The notes beneath the pieces were generated by a model. It had not been told where the DNA came from. It searched no databases and saw only the letters and a program-made list of their open reading frames with translations. A program made the translations under genes and the position numbers. From Acidimicrobiaceae bacterium (GTDB lineage Bacteria > Actinomycetota > Acidimicrobiia > Acidimicrobiales > RAAP-2), in contig DAIDKS010000002.1 in the NCBI GenBank assembly GCA_027449885.1, positions 1 through 39,405 of the forward strand: DNA of 39,405 bases, in the 5' to 3' direction. This document shows, one piece after another, positions 25,116 to 33,476 of this stretch. How positions within the stretch are numbered: position 1 is the first letter of the stretch; every line of letters starts with the position of its first letter.

Positions 25116-25711
25116 CGACGAGTGGTGCGCAGGGTCAGCGGGAACCGGTTGAGGGCGTCGAGCGTCGCCTTGGCGGCCGCGACCGTCTCGTCCTCGGCCT
25201 TCGCGATCCCGTAGCGCTCACTCCCGTCGGCGAGGGCCCGGAGGGTCACCGCCACGGGCCAGGTGCGGCTCGCCGCGAAGGGGGTCACCGAGTGGAGCAC
25301 GAAGGGGACCGCGTAGCCGAGCTCGGCCATGGCGAGCAGCGTCGCCTCGGCGCCCCCGATGAGCGCCCCGTTGCGCGACCAGCCCTGGCCGTGGCGACCC
25401 CCGTGCGACAGCTCGACCCGGATGGCCCCGTCCGTCGGGTCGGCGACGGCGCTCACCAGCACGATGCGCGAGTCGTCGGTCGGGACGTGCTGGAGGACGT
25501 CGCCGGCGTCGTCGACGCGCACGGCGGCGTGGGGGTAGTAGAGGGAGGCGACCTGACGCGCGACGGCCTCGGTCTCCTTGACCTCCAGCCCGACGGCGAC
25601 GAGCGTGACCATGGTCACCACGCCGCCGTCGTCCTTCTCGAGGGCGACGTTGAGGACTCCCGGCAGGCTCCGCAGCTCGAGCTCGAAGTCGTCTTCGATC
25701 CGTGACGTCAT
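25112..25711 (-). CDS. Conserved-looking 199-residue protein of unknown function
   Basis: Not recognised. The N-terminal half (ELRSLPGVLNVALEKDDGGVVTMVTLVAVG, about residues 10-45) has the look of a small ferredoxin-like or ACT-like alpha-beta domain. The C-terminal half carries VELSHGGRHGQGWSRNGALIGGAEATLLAMAELG (about 110-143) and ends AKAEDETVAAAKATLDALNRFPL. That pattern of a strand pair, GxA turn and AtLxAl helix is seen in small regulatory or dimer domains, but this is only a resemblance. The ATG at 25711 overlaps the GGDEF gene stop (ATGA) and its own stop overlaps the membrane-protein start, so it is made with the c-di-GMP enzymes and may be their effector. Confidence 0.75.
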   Translation of the reverse strand: MTSRIEDDFELELRSLPGVLNVALEKDDGGVVTMVTLVAVGLEVKETEAVARQVASLYYPHAAVRVDDAGDVLQHVPTDDSRIVLVSAVADPTDGAIRVELSHGGRHGQGWSRNGALIGGAEATLLAMAELGYAVPFVLHSVTPFAASRTWPVAVTLRALADGSERYGIAKAEDETVAAAKATLDALNRFPLTLRTTRR

Positions 25712-26520
25712 GACTCTCCTCGTCCCTTGCGCTCGTAGAGGCGTCGGTCCGCCACGCGAATCAGCTCCTCGGGGTCGACGGAGTCGCGTGGCGAGGTCGC
25801 GACGCCGACCGAGAACTCGATCGGCTCCTCGGACTCCTTCAGCTGCGAGCGGAGGCGCTCGACGAAGCCCGCCGCCTCGAGACCGCCCGCGTTCGCCAGG
25901 ATCACCGCGAACTCGTCGCCCCCGAGGCGAGCCGCCGTGTCGCCGCTGCGCACGGAGCGTCGCAGGGCGAATCCGAACTGGCGCAGCACGAAGTCGCCGA
26001 CGACGTGCCCGCGACGGTCGTTGATCAGTTTGAAGTCGTTGAGGTCGATGAGGACCAGGGTGAAGGCCCACCCGTAGCGAGCGCTCCGCGTCGCCGCCAC
26101 CTGGAGGGCTCCGTCGAAGGATCGACGGTTCTCGACGCTCGTGAGGGGATCGTGGCCGGCGTTGAAGCTGGCGAGGTGGAGCATGAGGACGAGCTGGCAC
26201 GCCGTGCGCACGGCGTCGCACTCGTGGGCCGGGACGACGTCGGGCTGGGTGACGAGTCCGGACCCGGAGGGCACCCGGGCGAAGACGGACGGCGACACCG
26301 CCCGCGCCCCGTTGCGGAAGACCTGGGTGCCGAAGCTCTCGTGACGCAGGACGAGTACGACGTCCTCGAGCTGGTGCCGCTCGGCCAGGCGGTCGAGCAC
26401 CGCGTAGATGTAGTGAATCCCGAGACCCTCGCCGTCGAGCTCGTCGATCAGGGTCTCGAACAGCCACGGCTCGGAGAGCACCGCCTCGTGGCTCGTCGAT
26501 GGCAACTCGTCCAGACTCAC
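25708..26520 (-). CDS. Diguanylate cyclase (GGDEF) protein
   Basis: 270-residue protein with an uncharacterised N-terminal region of about 120 residues and a complete GGDEF domain. The active site is LGGDEF (about 198-203), the substrate region is LIDLNDFKLINDRRGHVVGD, and RSGD lies upstream as an allosteric I-site. It should make c-di-GMP. The N-terminal region (LFETLIDELDGEGLGIHYIYAVLDRLAERHQL, then VVLVLRHESFGTQVFRNG) looks like a globular sensor; no membrane segment is visible. The GTG start at 26520 overlaps the stop of the GAF-GGDEF-EAL gene. Confidence 0.92.
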   Translation of the reverse strand: MSLDELPSTSHEAVLSEPWLFETLIDELDGEGLGIHYIYAVLDRLAERHQLEDVVLVLRHESFGTQVFRNGARAVSPSVFARVPSGSGLVTQPDVVPAHECDAVRTACQLVLMLHLASFNAGHDPLTSVENRRSFDGALQVAATRSARYGWAFTLVLIDLNDFKLINDRRGHVVGDFVLRQFGFALRRSVRSGDTAARLGGDEFAVILANAGGLEAAGFVERLRSQLKESEEPIEFSVGVATSPRDSVDPEELIRVADRRLYERKGRGES

Positions 26521-28808
26521 CAGTGCGAACTCTCCGAGCCGGCACTGCCCACCCGCAGGAGCGACGCGTCGGCGGCGCCGGCGCCCAGCAGGTCGTCGAG
26601 GTCCACCGAGGGGACCGGACGGGAGATGAGGAATCCCTGACCGCGGTGGCAGCCGAGCTCCAGGAGCTCGTCGACGATCAGGTGGGACTCGACGCCCTCC
26701 GCGATCACCTCCTTGCCCAGGGCCCGACCCAGCCGGATGATGGCCTCGACGATGGCGCGGTCCGAGGCGTCACGGGCGATGCCCCTCACGAAGCTCATGT
26801 CGAGCTTGAGGAAGTCGACCGGCAGGTTCTTCAGCTCGGTCATCGACGCGAATCCCGTCCCGAAGTCGTCGAGGGCGATCTCCACCCCCATGGCCCGGAA
26901 CTCCTCCAGCACCTTCACCGTCGCCGCGGCGTCGTCCACGACCGCGTACTCGGTGATCTCGATGCAGAGGCGGTCGCCGGGCACGTCGTTGCGGGTGAGG
27001 CTGTCGCGAACGAAGTCCACGAGGTCGCCCATCTTGAAGTCGGCCGGGGACATGTTGACCCGGACGGTGAAGTCGAGCTCCGGGTACTGGGTCCGCCACG
27101 TCCCCAGCTGGCGGCAGGCCTCCGCGAAGACCCACCGGCCGAGGGCCGTGACCATCCCGGTCTCCTCGGCCACCGTGATGAACTCGGCCGCGTTGAGCAG
27201 GCCGCGCGTCGGGTGCTGCCAGCGCACGAGCGACTCGACGGCGAGGAGCCGTCCCGTCGTCAGGTCGACCTCGGGCTGGAAGTGCAGCCGCAGCCCGCCC
27301 GAGTCGATCGCCTCGCGCAGCAGCAGCTCCGTCTGGGAGCGGTCGTCGACGATCTTGCGCAGGTCGCGGTCGAACATGACGGCTCGGTTCCGCCCCCGAG
27401 CCTTCGCCTGGTACATGGCCACGTCGGCCCGGCCCAGGAGCTCGCTCGCGGTCACCCCGGGCTCGGCCAGGGCGACCCCGATGCTCGCGGTGTGGTTCAT
27501 CGAGGTCCCACCGATCTCGACCGGCTGGGCGACGACGTCGAGGATGCGGTAGGCGCTGGCCAGCGCCTCCATCTCGCTGTGGGCGTTGTCCACGAGCAGG
27601 ACGAACTCGTCGCCGCCGAGTCGAGCGGCCATGTCGCCCTCGCGAATGCTCGTGCGGAGGCGGTCCGCCATCGTGACGAGCAGGCGGTCACCACTCGCGT
27701 GGCCGAGGTAGTCGTTCATGACCTTGAAGCGGTCGAGGTCGACGACGAGGATGGCCGTGTGGCGCTGCTCGGTCACCCGCCGCCGCAGGGAGGCGAGGAG
27801 GGCGCGACGGTTGGCGAGGCCCGTGAGCTCGTCGTGATGGGCGTTGTAGGTGATGCGCTCCTCGGCGTCGATGCGCGCCTGGAGCTGGACCAGCATCGAC
27901 GCGACGGCCTGCAGGGCGTTGATCTCCGCGGGCACCCAGTCGTGCATCTGGAAGTGCAGGAACCCGAGGACGCCCCAGGTGACGTTGCCCATGAGGAGGG
28001 GGACGCCCGCGCCGGCAGCCGGCGAGATGCCCGCCGCCTCCTCCACACGGTCGAGGTACACGTCGTTCGCGTCGGCGATGCCCGAGAGGTACGGACCCTT
28101 CAGGTGCTGGGTGGCGGCGAAGATCGGGTCGACGTCGAACGGGACCTCGCCGAGCGGGTCGGGGTCGGGGATGTCGGTGCGCTGGGGCCACTCGGCCTCG
28201 AGGATCGAGAGGCCGCGCTCGTGGTCGTTCCGGCGCAGGAGCGCCACGTCCGCGGCGAGGAACTCGCCGAGCACCTGGACGGTCCACTGGACGACCTCGC
28301 GACGCGTCTCGGAGGTGGCCGACATGAGCCGCTCGGCGACCGTCGCGACCAGCTCGTCCAGTCGCTGCTGGTGCAGCAGGACCTGCTCGCGCAGGGCCAG
28401 GGTCGCGACGTGGCTCAGCAGGCTGGCGAAGGCTCGCACCACCGACTGCTCACGCGGCGACCACGCCCGGCCGTGACGCGCGACGACGAGCGCGGCGATC
28501 GCGGACTGGTCCGGGAGGTTGATGGGCTCGATGAGGGCCCCCCACTCGACGCCGAGGACGTCGAAGGCGACCGTGTTCGGCGGCACGCCGCTCTCGAGGG
28601 CGTTGACGACGCGCTCGGAGATGGCCCGGAATCCCGCGTCCGCCCCGGGACGCACGAACGGCTGGAGCGCGAGCTCGCGCAGGTCGGTCCCCGGCCGGGT
28701 GACGACGGTGATGATCTCGACGCCCGCGATCACGTGGACGAGCGAATCGACGACGAGACTCGTCTCGCGCCGCGCCTGGTCTAGGTACCACTCATCCGCG
28801 CTCGTCAT
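26517..28808 (-). CDS. GAF-GAF-GGDEF-EAL c-di-GMP signalling protein (Rv1354c-like)
   Basis: 763-residue soluble protein. Two GAF-like sensor regions fill about residues 20-165 and 180-320 (second: AGAGVPLLMGNVTWGVLGFLHF). The GGDEF domain has VVDLDRFKVMNDYLGHASGD, the I-site REGD and LGGDEF near 398. The EAL domain (about 505-740) has AVESLVRW, VNMSPADF, IEITEYAV, ALDDFGTGFASM near 645, LKLDMSFV, AEGVES and CHRGQGFL, all intact. It should therefore be bifunctional, like Rv1354c of M. tuberculosis, which has the same domain types and also lies beside an Rv1355c-type gene. ATG at 28808. First gene of a four-gene overlapping operon. Confidence 0.94.
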   Translation of the reverse strand: MTSADEWYLDQARRETSLVVDSLVHVIAGVEIITVVTRPGTDLRELALQPFVRPGADAGFRAISERVVNALESGVPPNTVAFDVLGVEWGALIEPINLPDQSAIAALVVARHGRAWSPREQSVVRAFASLLSHVATLALREQVLLHQQRLDELVATVAERLMSATSETRREVVQWTVQVLGEFLAADVALLRRNDHERGLSILEAEWPQRTDIPDPDPLGEVPFDVDPIFAATQHLKGPYLSGIADANDVYLDRVEEAAGISPAAGAGVPLLMGNVTWGVLGFLHFQMHDWVPAEINALQAVASMLVQLQARIDAEERITYNAHHDELTGLANRRALLASLRRRVTEQRHTAILVVDLDRFKVMNDYLGHASGDRLLVTMADRLRTSIREGDMAARLGGDEFVLLVDNAHSEMEALASAYRILDVVAQPVEIGGTSMNHTASIGVALAEPGVTASELLGRADVAMYQAKARGRNRAVMFDRDLRKIVDDRSQTELLLREAIDSGGLRLHFQPEVDLTTGRLLAVESLVRWQHPTRGLLNAAEFITVAEETGMVTALGRWVFAEACRQLGTWRTQYPELDFTVRVNMSPADFKMGDLVDFVRDSLTRNDVPGDRLCIEITEYAVVDDAAATVKVLEEFRAMGVEIALDDFGTGFASMTELKNLPVDFLKLDMSFVRGIARDASDRAIVEAIIRLGRALGKEVIAEGVESHLIVDELLELGCHRGQGFLISRPVPSVDLDDLLGAGAADASLLRVGSAGSESSHW

Positions 28809-28851
28809 TGGGCCTCATCTCCACGGCTCGTCCGACTCTCACCGGGTGGAT

Positions 28852-28865
28852 CCCACAGTCGTGGG
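28852..28865 (-). promoter_or_regulatory. Inverted repeat at the predicted transcription start of the c-di-GMP operon
   Basis: CCCAC-AGTC-GTGGG, 5-base arms and 4-base loop. It begins about 8 bases downstream of the predicted -10 box at 28873-28878, so it would lie at the very 5' end of the message. It could be an operator or a stabilising 5' hairpin. Confidence 0.4.
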
Positions 28866-28872
28866 TAAATGA

Positions 28873-28901
28873 ATGCTAAAGCCGCACTTCGCCCATCGCA
28901 A
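28873..28901 (-). promoter_or_regulatory. Predicted promoter of the GAF-GGDEF-EAL operon
   Basis: On the minus strand, TTGCGA (28896-28901) is followed after exactly 17 bases by TAGCAT (28873-28878), a fair sigma-70-type -35/-10 pair. It lies in the 121-base gap between the Rv1355c-like gene and the GAF-GGDEF-EAL gene, the only gap long enough for a separate promoter. Confidence 0.45.
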
Positions 28902-28929
28902 GAGGGAATATCGGTGACGACCCGATCTC

Positions 28930-31818
28930 CTAGGACGCGCCCTCGCTGAGCCGGGCCATGTCGGAGCGCGTCAGCACCTCTCCCAAGGGGTGGCGAATGG
29001 AGTGGACGCTCGCCGTCGGGGCGTAGGAGATGCGCACCACCATCACCAGGGCCTCACCGAGTCCGATTTCGAAACGCTGTTTCAGATCGTCGGACAGCCT
29101 CGCGAGCTCGTCGACGTAGCGCTCCCCCCCGAGGGTGAGGAGGTCGTTCGAGCCCGTCGCGTAGAGGAACAGGGGGGCCACCGGCTGCACGGCCAGCCCG
29201 ATCGACTCGGCCGTGAGCCAGAACCGCTCGAGGGCTTGACCGCCCCTCACGTACCACGCGGGCTCGTCGCGGGGCACCGTGATGGCCGCGAGCGCCGAGC
29301 TGGTGCCGATGAGGAGCTGGGTGCGCAGGCCCAGGGACTGTCCCGCCCGCCACTCGGCGAGCAGGTCCATCACGTCGGGGCGGCGCAGGACGTCCGAGAC
29401 GGCGATCGTCGCGGGATCCATCTCGAGCGACCGGACGTCGAGGCCGTCCTCCAGCCGGTCCCGGCCCGGGAACCGCAGCTCACCGAGCATCTGCTCGCGC
29501 ACGTGCGGCAGGATGAAGCGCAAGCGGTCCGATCGACCGAGGACGTCACCGATCCCGTCCATCGTGGTCCGATCGCTCACGAGCCGCAGGGTCGCGCCCT
29601 CGCGCGTGACGGCGTGCGTCAGGCGCTCGACGTGGGGGGTCGGGATGGCGCCGGGCTGTCCGGCCTGTCGGTTGGACGTCCGGGTCGCCACGTGGTCGAT
29701 GAGGCCGGCGAGCGCGGGATCGGTCTGGTCGCCGAGGCCCATCGTCGCCACGTGGTGCGAGCCGGGGCCGTGGGGGAACAGTTGGACCATGCCCAGTCGT
29801 CGGCGCGCCGCGGCGGCGACCCGCGCGTTCATGAGGGTGGCCCCCAGCGCCACGAAGGTGCCGCGGTGGGCGACGTCCATCGCCGACGTCCGCTCGGGCA
29901 GCATGAAGAAGCGAACCTCGTCCGCGTCGGCCTCGAACCGCCACGGCTGGACGTTGCCACCGGAGGGAGCCCGGCGGGCCGCGTCGACGACGTAGGTCGC
30001 GTCGTCGTCGGCGTCGTTGAGCGGGGGCTCGGTGGGGGGCGCGCTCGCGAGGTCGAGGTACTCGCCGCGCGAGGGGTCGACCTCCTCGATCTCCCCGAGG
30101 ATCTCGTCGACGTCGAGCCGCACCTGGCCCGACGGCAGCTCGCGGCCGAGTCCCAGCCGTCGGACGGCCGCCGCCACCGTCACGCCCCCGAGGCTCACCT
30201 CGCTGCCCAACTGGGGCCATCCGGTGATCGTGGTGCCGAACTCGAAGAAGCTCGCCGCCATCCGCGCCGAGACCTGCGCCGGTCCGACGACCTTGATCAT
30301 GTGGCCCGCGAGCTCGGCGGGCGTGAGCTGCGAGAGCCCGGAGCTGTCGAGATCCCCGAGCAGGCCGTGGAAGACCGGCCGCGTCGGGTCGAGGTCGAAG
30401 CGCTCGACGTCCAGCACCCCGCGATCGGAGGTCTCCATGATCACGGGGATGCGCCGCGAGCGAGCCGCCTCCCGGACGCGGACCTTCATGTCGAGCGAGT
30501 CGCACTCCTCCACGACGAGGTCCAGGTCCTCGAGGAAGGCGTCGAGGTTCTCCTCCGTGACCCCGGAGGTGACGGCCGACACCTTCAGGTACGGGTCGAT
30601 CTCCGCGATCCGGCGGGCCGCCACCACGGCCTTGTTCACGCCGATGTCGAGCACGCTCGCCGGGACCCGGTTGAGGTTCGACAGCTCGAGGGTGTCGAAG
30701 TCCGCGATGCGCAGCTCGCCCACGATGCCCTCGAGGGCGAGGGTGTAGGCGATGGCGTGACCGGCGCTCGCCCCCACGACGCCGACCCGCAGGCCCCGCA
30801 GGCGGGCCTGCTCGTCGGCCGTGATCTTGTGGCGGTTGCGGTCGAGCCGTACCCGGTCGAAGGCGCGCGGACCGAGGACCCGGACGACGGCGCGGCGCCA
30901 CGGGTAGTAGACCCACCGTTGGACGTCGCGGCGCGCGGCCTCGTCGGCAACCGGCCGGACGGCCGTGAGCTGGGCGCGCTGGTCCTCGAATCGATCGACC
31001 ACCTCGAGGGCGGGATCCTCGCGCAGGACCCGCATCACTTCCCGGTCGCTGCGCCGCGTCACGTCGAGGACGACCGGGTGGCGCGAGTAGAGCGAGACCG
31101 GCTCGCCACCGTTCGGGGTGACGGCGCGAGCGTCGGGCCCCCGGAGCAGCTGCTCGGCCTCACGACGCAGGGCGCGCTGGTTGTCGGGGTCGGCCAACTC
31201 GTGGGCGCGCGAACGCTGCCACGTGACGGCGACGGTGCGGTAACGGGCGTCGGGGAACGGGACCCAGTTCTCGCTGAGGACCTCGCCACCGGCGAGCTTG
31301 CCGAGCGGCACCAGGGCGTCCGACACGCAGGCGATCGTTCGCTCGGCCCCCAGCCAGTTGGCCGCGTGCACCATCGCCCGCGACAGGGCCGTCACCAGGC
31401 GAACCCCGACGACGGCCTCGCCCTTGGCCCAGGCCCCCTTCGCCTCGATGACGCCGAAGCGGGCCTCGCGGTCGATGAGGTCCCCGATGTCGTCGATCTC
31501 GGGGAGCTCGGCCATCTCCTCCATGAGAGCCGTGCCCCAGCGATTCTCGACCGGACCGTGGAATCGCACGCCGACGACCGGCTCGCCGTCGGCCCCGAAG
31601 CCGATGAGGAAGAGCGGGACCCCGATCCCCTCGTCCAGCTCGCGACGCCGGAGGGTCCCCTCGAAGCCGTAGCTGCGGTACTTCCCCTCGGCGTCGTCCA
31701 GGTAGCGCCGCCAGAGATCGGGCCGCTCGAGGGGATGGTGGCCCTCGAACCGGACTCCCGACGCCTCGTCGGTGAAACTGGCCCCGTACCGATAGCGTCG
31801 ACTCAATCCACTGGCCAC
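28930..31818 (-). CDS. Rv1355c/MoeY-family protein: acyltransferase-like region, E1/ThiF-like domain and nitroreductase
   Basis: About 962 residues in three parts. The first 210 residues resemble GNAT-fold N-acyl amino-acid or acyl-homoserine-lactone synthases (EARFGVIEAKGAWAKGEAVV, then a stretch ending FPDARYRTVAVTW). A ThiF/E1-like nucleotide-binding domain lies at about 340-540 (RVGVVGASAGHAIAYTLALEG, then RIADFDTLELSNLNRVPAS); such domains adenylate C-terminal or small carboxylates. An FMN nitroreductase-like domain starts near 607 (AARRAPSGGNVQPWRFEAD). M. tuberculosis Rv1355c has the E1 and nitroreductase parts and was named MoeY, though a molybdopterin role is unproven. GTG 31818 was chosen because GGAG lies upstream; GTG 31884 would add 22 arginine-rich residues. 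Substrate and product are unknown. Confidence 0.82.
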   Translation of the reverse strand: MASGLSRRYRYGASFTDEASGVRFEGHHPLERPDLWRRYLDDAEGKYRSYGFEGTLRRRELDEGIGVPLFLIGFGADGEPVVGVRFHGPVENRWGTALMEEMAELPEIDDIGDLIDREARFGVIEAKGAWAKGEAVVGVRLVTALSRAMVHAANWLGAERTIACVSDALVPLGKLAGGEVLSENWVPFPDARYRTVAVTWQRSRAHELADPDNQRALRREAEQLLRGPDARAVTPNGGEPVSLYSRHPVVLDVTRRSDREVMRVLREDPALEVVDRFEDQRAQLTAVRPVADEAARRDVQRWVYYPWRRAVVRVLGPRAFDRVRLDRNRHKITADEQARLRGLRVGVVGASAGHAIAYTLALEGIVGELRIADFDTLELSNLNRVPASVLDIGVNKAVVAARRIAEIDPYLKVSAVTSGVTEENLDAFLEDLDLVVEECDSLDMKVRVREAARSRRIPVIMETSDRGVLDVERFDLDPTRPVFHGLLGDLDSSGLSQLTPAELAGHMIKVVGPAQVSARMAASFFEFGTTITGWPQLGSEVSLGGVTVAAAVRRLGLGRELPSGQVRLDVDEILGEIEEVDPSRGEYLDLASAPPTEPPLNDADDDATYVVDAARRAPSGGNVQPWRFEADADEVRFFMLPERTSAMDVAHRGTFVALGATLMNARVAAAARRRLGMVQLFPHGPGSHHVATMGLGDQTDPALAGLIDHVATRTSNRQAGQPGAIPTPHVERLTHAVTREGATLRLVSDRTTMDGIGDVLGRSDRLRFILPHVREQMLGELRFPGRDRLEDGLDVRSLEMDPATIAVSDVLRRPDVMDLLAEWRAGQSLGLRTQLLIGTSSALAAITVPRDEPAWYVRGGQALERFWLTAESIGLAVQPVAPLFLYATGSNDLLTLGGERYVDELARLSDDLKQRFEIGLGEALVMVVRISYAPTASVHSIRHPLGEVLTRSDMARLSEGAS

Positions 31819-31951
31819 CGAATGTCTCCGAATCCGGCCGCCGCGGGTATCCACGCGTCGGATGGGCCCGGGGCGGCGCGTCACCGGAACTGTAGTGAGG
31901 GACGTCGCGCAAGTGGTGCATGCTCCGATCGACGGCGCGACAGGAGATTGA

Positions 31952-32743
31952 ATGGAGCCCGTGCTCGTCGCCGTCGCGATCTACTCCGGACTGCTCGGAC
32001 TCGTGATCGGATCGTTCCTCAACGTCGTCGTCTACCGGGTCCCTCGCGACCTCTCGATCGTGCGGCCGGGCTCGGCCTGTCCGCGATGCGGGACCCCGAT
32101 CGCGCCACGCGACAACGTCCCCGTCCTCTCGTGGATCCTCCTACGCGGCCACTGCCGGTCCTGCCACGAGCCCATCTCGATCCGCTACCCCCTCGTCGAG
32201 CTCGGCGTCGGCCTGCTGTTCGCGGCGAGCACCGTGCGGTTCGGGCTGCACGTCTGGCTCGTCGCCGTCTGGATCCTCGAGGCGGGCCTCGTCGCACTCG
32301 CCCAGATCGACGCCGAGCACCTCACGCTCCCCCGGTCGATCGTGTGGCCGATGCTCGGCGCCCAGTTCGCCGTCCTCGCCGGCGCGGCCGCGCAGGAGCA
32401 CGACGGACGTCGGCTCCTCGTCGCCGCGATCGCCGCGGCCGCCTGGTTCGTGCCCTACTTCGTCATCAACCTGGTGAGCCCGCAGGCCCTGGGCTTCGGC
32501 GACGTGCGACTCGTCCTCTCGCTCGGACTCGGCCTCGGGTGGTTCGGACCGGGCGTCGTCTTCGTCGGGTTCTTCGCCGCCAACGTGCTCGCGATCGTCG
32601 TGGGCGTCGCGAACCTCGCCCGGCACGCGACGACGCGACGTCAACCCCTCCCCTACGGGACCTACCTGGCGCTCGGCACGATCGTCGCCCTCTTCGTCGG
32701 CGGGCCCATCGTGAACGCCCTGGCGCTACCGGGTCTGCGCTGA
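31952..32743 (+). CDS. pilD: Type IV prepilin peptidase / N-methyltransferase (PilD)
   Basis: 263-residue inner-membrane aspartic protease that removes the prepilin leader and methylates the new N-terminus. The N-terminal methyltransferase part has the two zinc-binding pairs CPRC (C43, C46) and CRSC (C68, C71). The catalytic aspartates are D120 (QIDAEHLTLP) and D184 in GFGD. About seven hydrophobic segments are present. The ATG at 31952 follows AGGAG. It is the only plus-strand pilus gene and is convergent with the DUF429 gene. Its substrates should include the prepilins encoded at 34674-39405. Confidence 0.94.
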   Translation: MEPVLVAVAIYSGLLGLVIGSFLNVVVYRVPRDLSIVRPGSACPRCGTPIAPRDNVPVLSWILLRGHCRSCHEPISIRYPLVELGVGLLFAASTVRFGLHVWLVAVWILEAGLVALAQIDAEHLTLPRSIVWPMLGAQFAVLAGAAAQEHDGRRLLVAAIAAAAWFVPYFVINLVSPQALGFGDVRLVLSLGLGLGWFGPGVVFVGFFAANVLAIVVGVANLARHATTRRQPLPYGTYLALGTIVALFVGGPIVNALALPGLR

Positions 32744-32768
32744 CCGACCGCGCGGCGGGCGCCACCCC

Positions 32769-33473
32769 CTAGAAGACGAACTCCATGCGCAGGCCCTCGC
32801 CGTCCCACTCCGCGTCGGCCGGGATGCGCTTCGCGGCGCGGCCCTGGACGCGCCGCGCGGTCCACATCATCGCCGCCACGTCGAGGCGGTGCGCCAGGGG
32901 GATCGGGCTCTCCTCGTCGAGCATGCTCTCGATCCCGGCGATGCGGCTCACGAGGAGGTCCCGCCGCTCGACGCGCCCCTCGTCACGGTGCTTCGACCAC
33001 CGCAGCGGGGTCTCTCCGTTCAGGTGGAAGAAGCTGAGCTCGGGATGGCCCTCGTAGACGGTCCGCTGGCGGTACGGCGACATCTCGAAACCCACCTGGC
33101 GGTAGGTCTGGAGACGGGCCAGGGACACCACGTCGAGTCCCTCGAGCCGCGGCGGGTCACTGAGGAGGGCGTCGCGCGACGGGACGCGCTGGATCGAGGT
33201 GGCGCGCCAGCGCAGCAGGCGACGCGCCTCGAGGTCGCAGGTCCGATACGACGGCTCCTCGGTGGCGGGATACCCGACCGGGGCGGCGATGACGACGACC
33301 GCGTACGCCGGGAACTGGCTGAGGACCTCCACGAAGGAGTTCATGACGACGGGCGTCTCCGGGGCGAAGGTCGCGGCGTGGACCTTCGCCGGGCCGACCA
33401 CCCACCGGCGACCCCACGGCAGCGCCGCCGCCACCATCGTGTAGGGGAGCTCCGGTCCCCGACGCAGACTCAC
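32769..33473 (-). CDS. DUF429-like protein with missing acidic residues
   Basis: 234-residue protein similar to DUF429, a predicted RNase-H-like nuclease family. The middle and end match: YRTCDLEARRLLRWRATSIQRVPSRDAL and LSFFHLNGETPLRWSKHRDEGRVERRDLL. The N-terminus does not: the usual GVDGxxxGW reads VAAALPWGRRW, and the DIPIGLP motif reads IAAPVGYP, so both expected aspartates are alanines. It may be a non-catalytic relative. The GTG at 33473 lies 3 bases after the pilT stop, so it is probably co-transcribed with pilT. Confidence 0.7.
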   Translation of the reverse strand: MSLRRGPELPYTMVAAALPWGRRWVVGPAKVHAATFAPETPVVMNSFVEVLSQFPAYAVVVIAAPVGYPATEEPSYRTCDLEARRLLRWRATSIQRVPSRDALLSDPPRLEGLDVVSLARLQTYRQVGFEMSPYRQRTVYEGHPELSFFHLNGETPLRWSKHRDEGRVERRDLLVSRIAGIESMLDEESPIPLAHRLDVAAMMWTARRVQGRAAKRIPADAEWDGEGLRMEFVF

Positions 33474-33476
33474 GGC

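Noticed and set aside
31819..31884. Longer N-terminus for the Rv1355c-like protein from GTG 31884
   Set aside because: No ribosome site precedes it and the added residues are arginine-rich; GTG 31818 has GGAG at good spacing. The longer form is not excluded.
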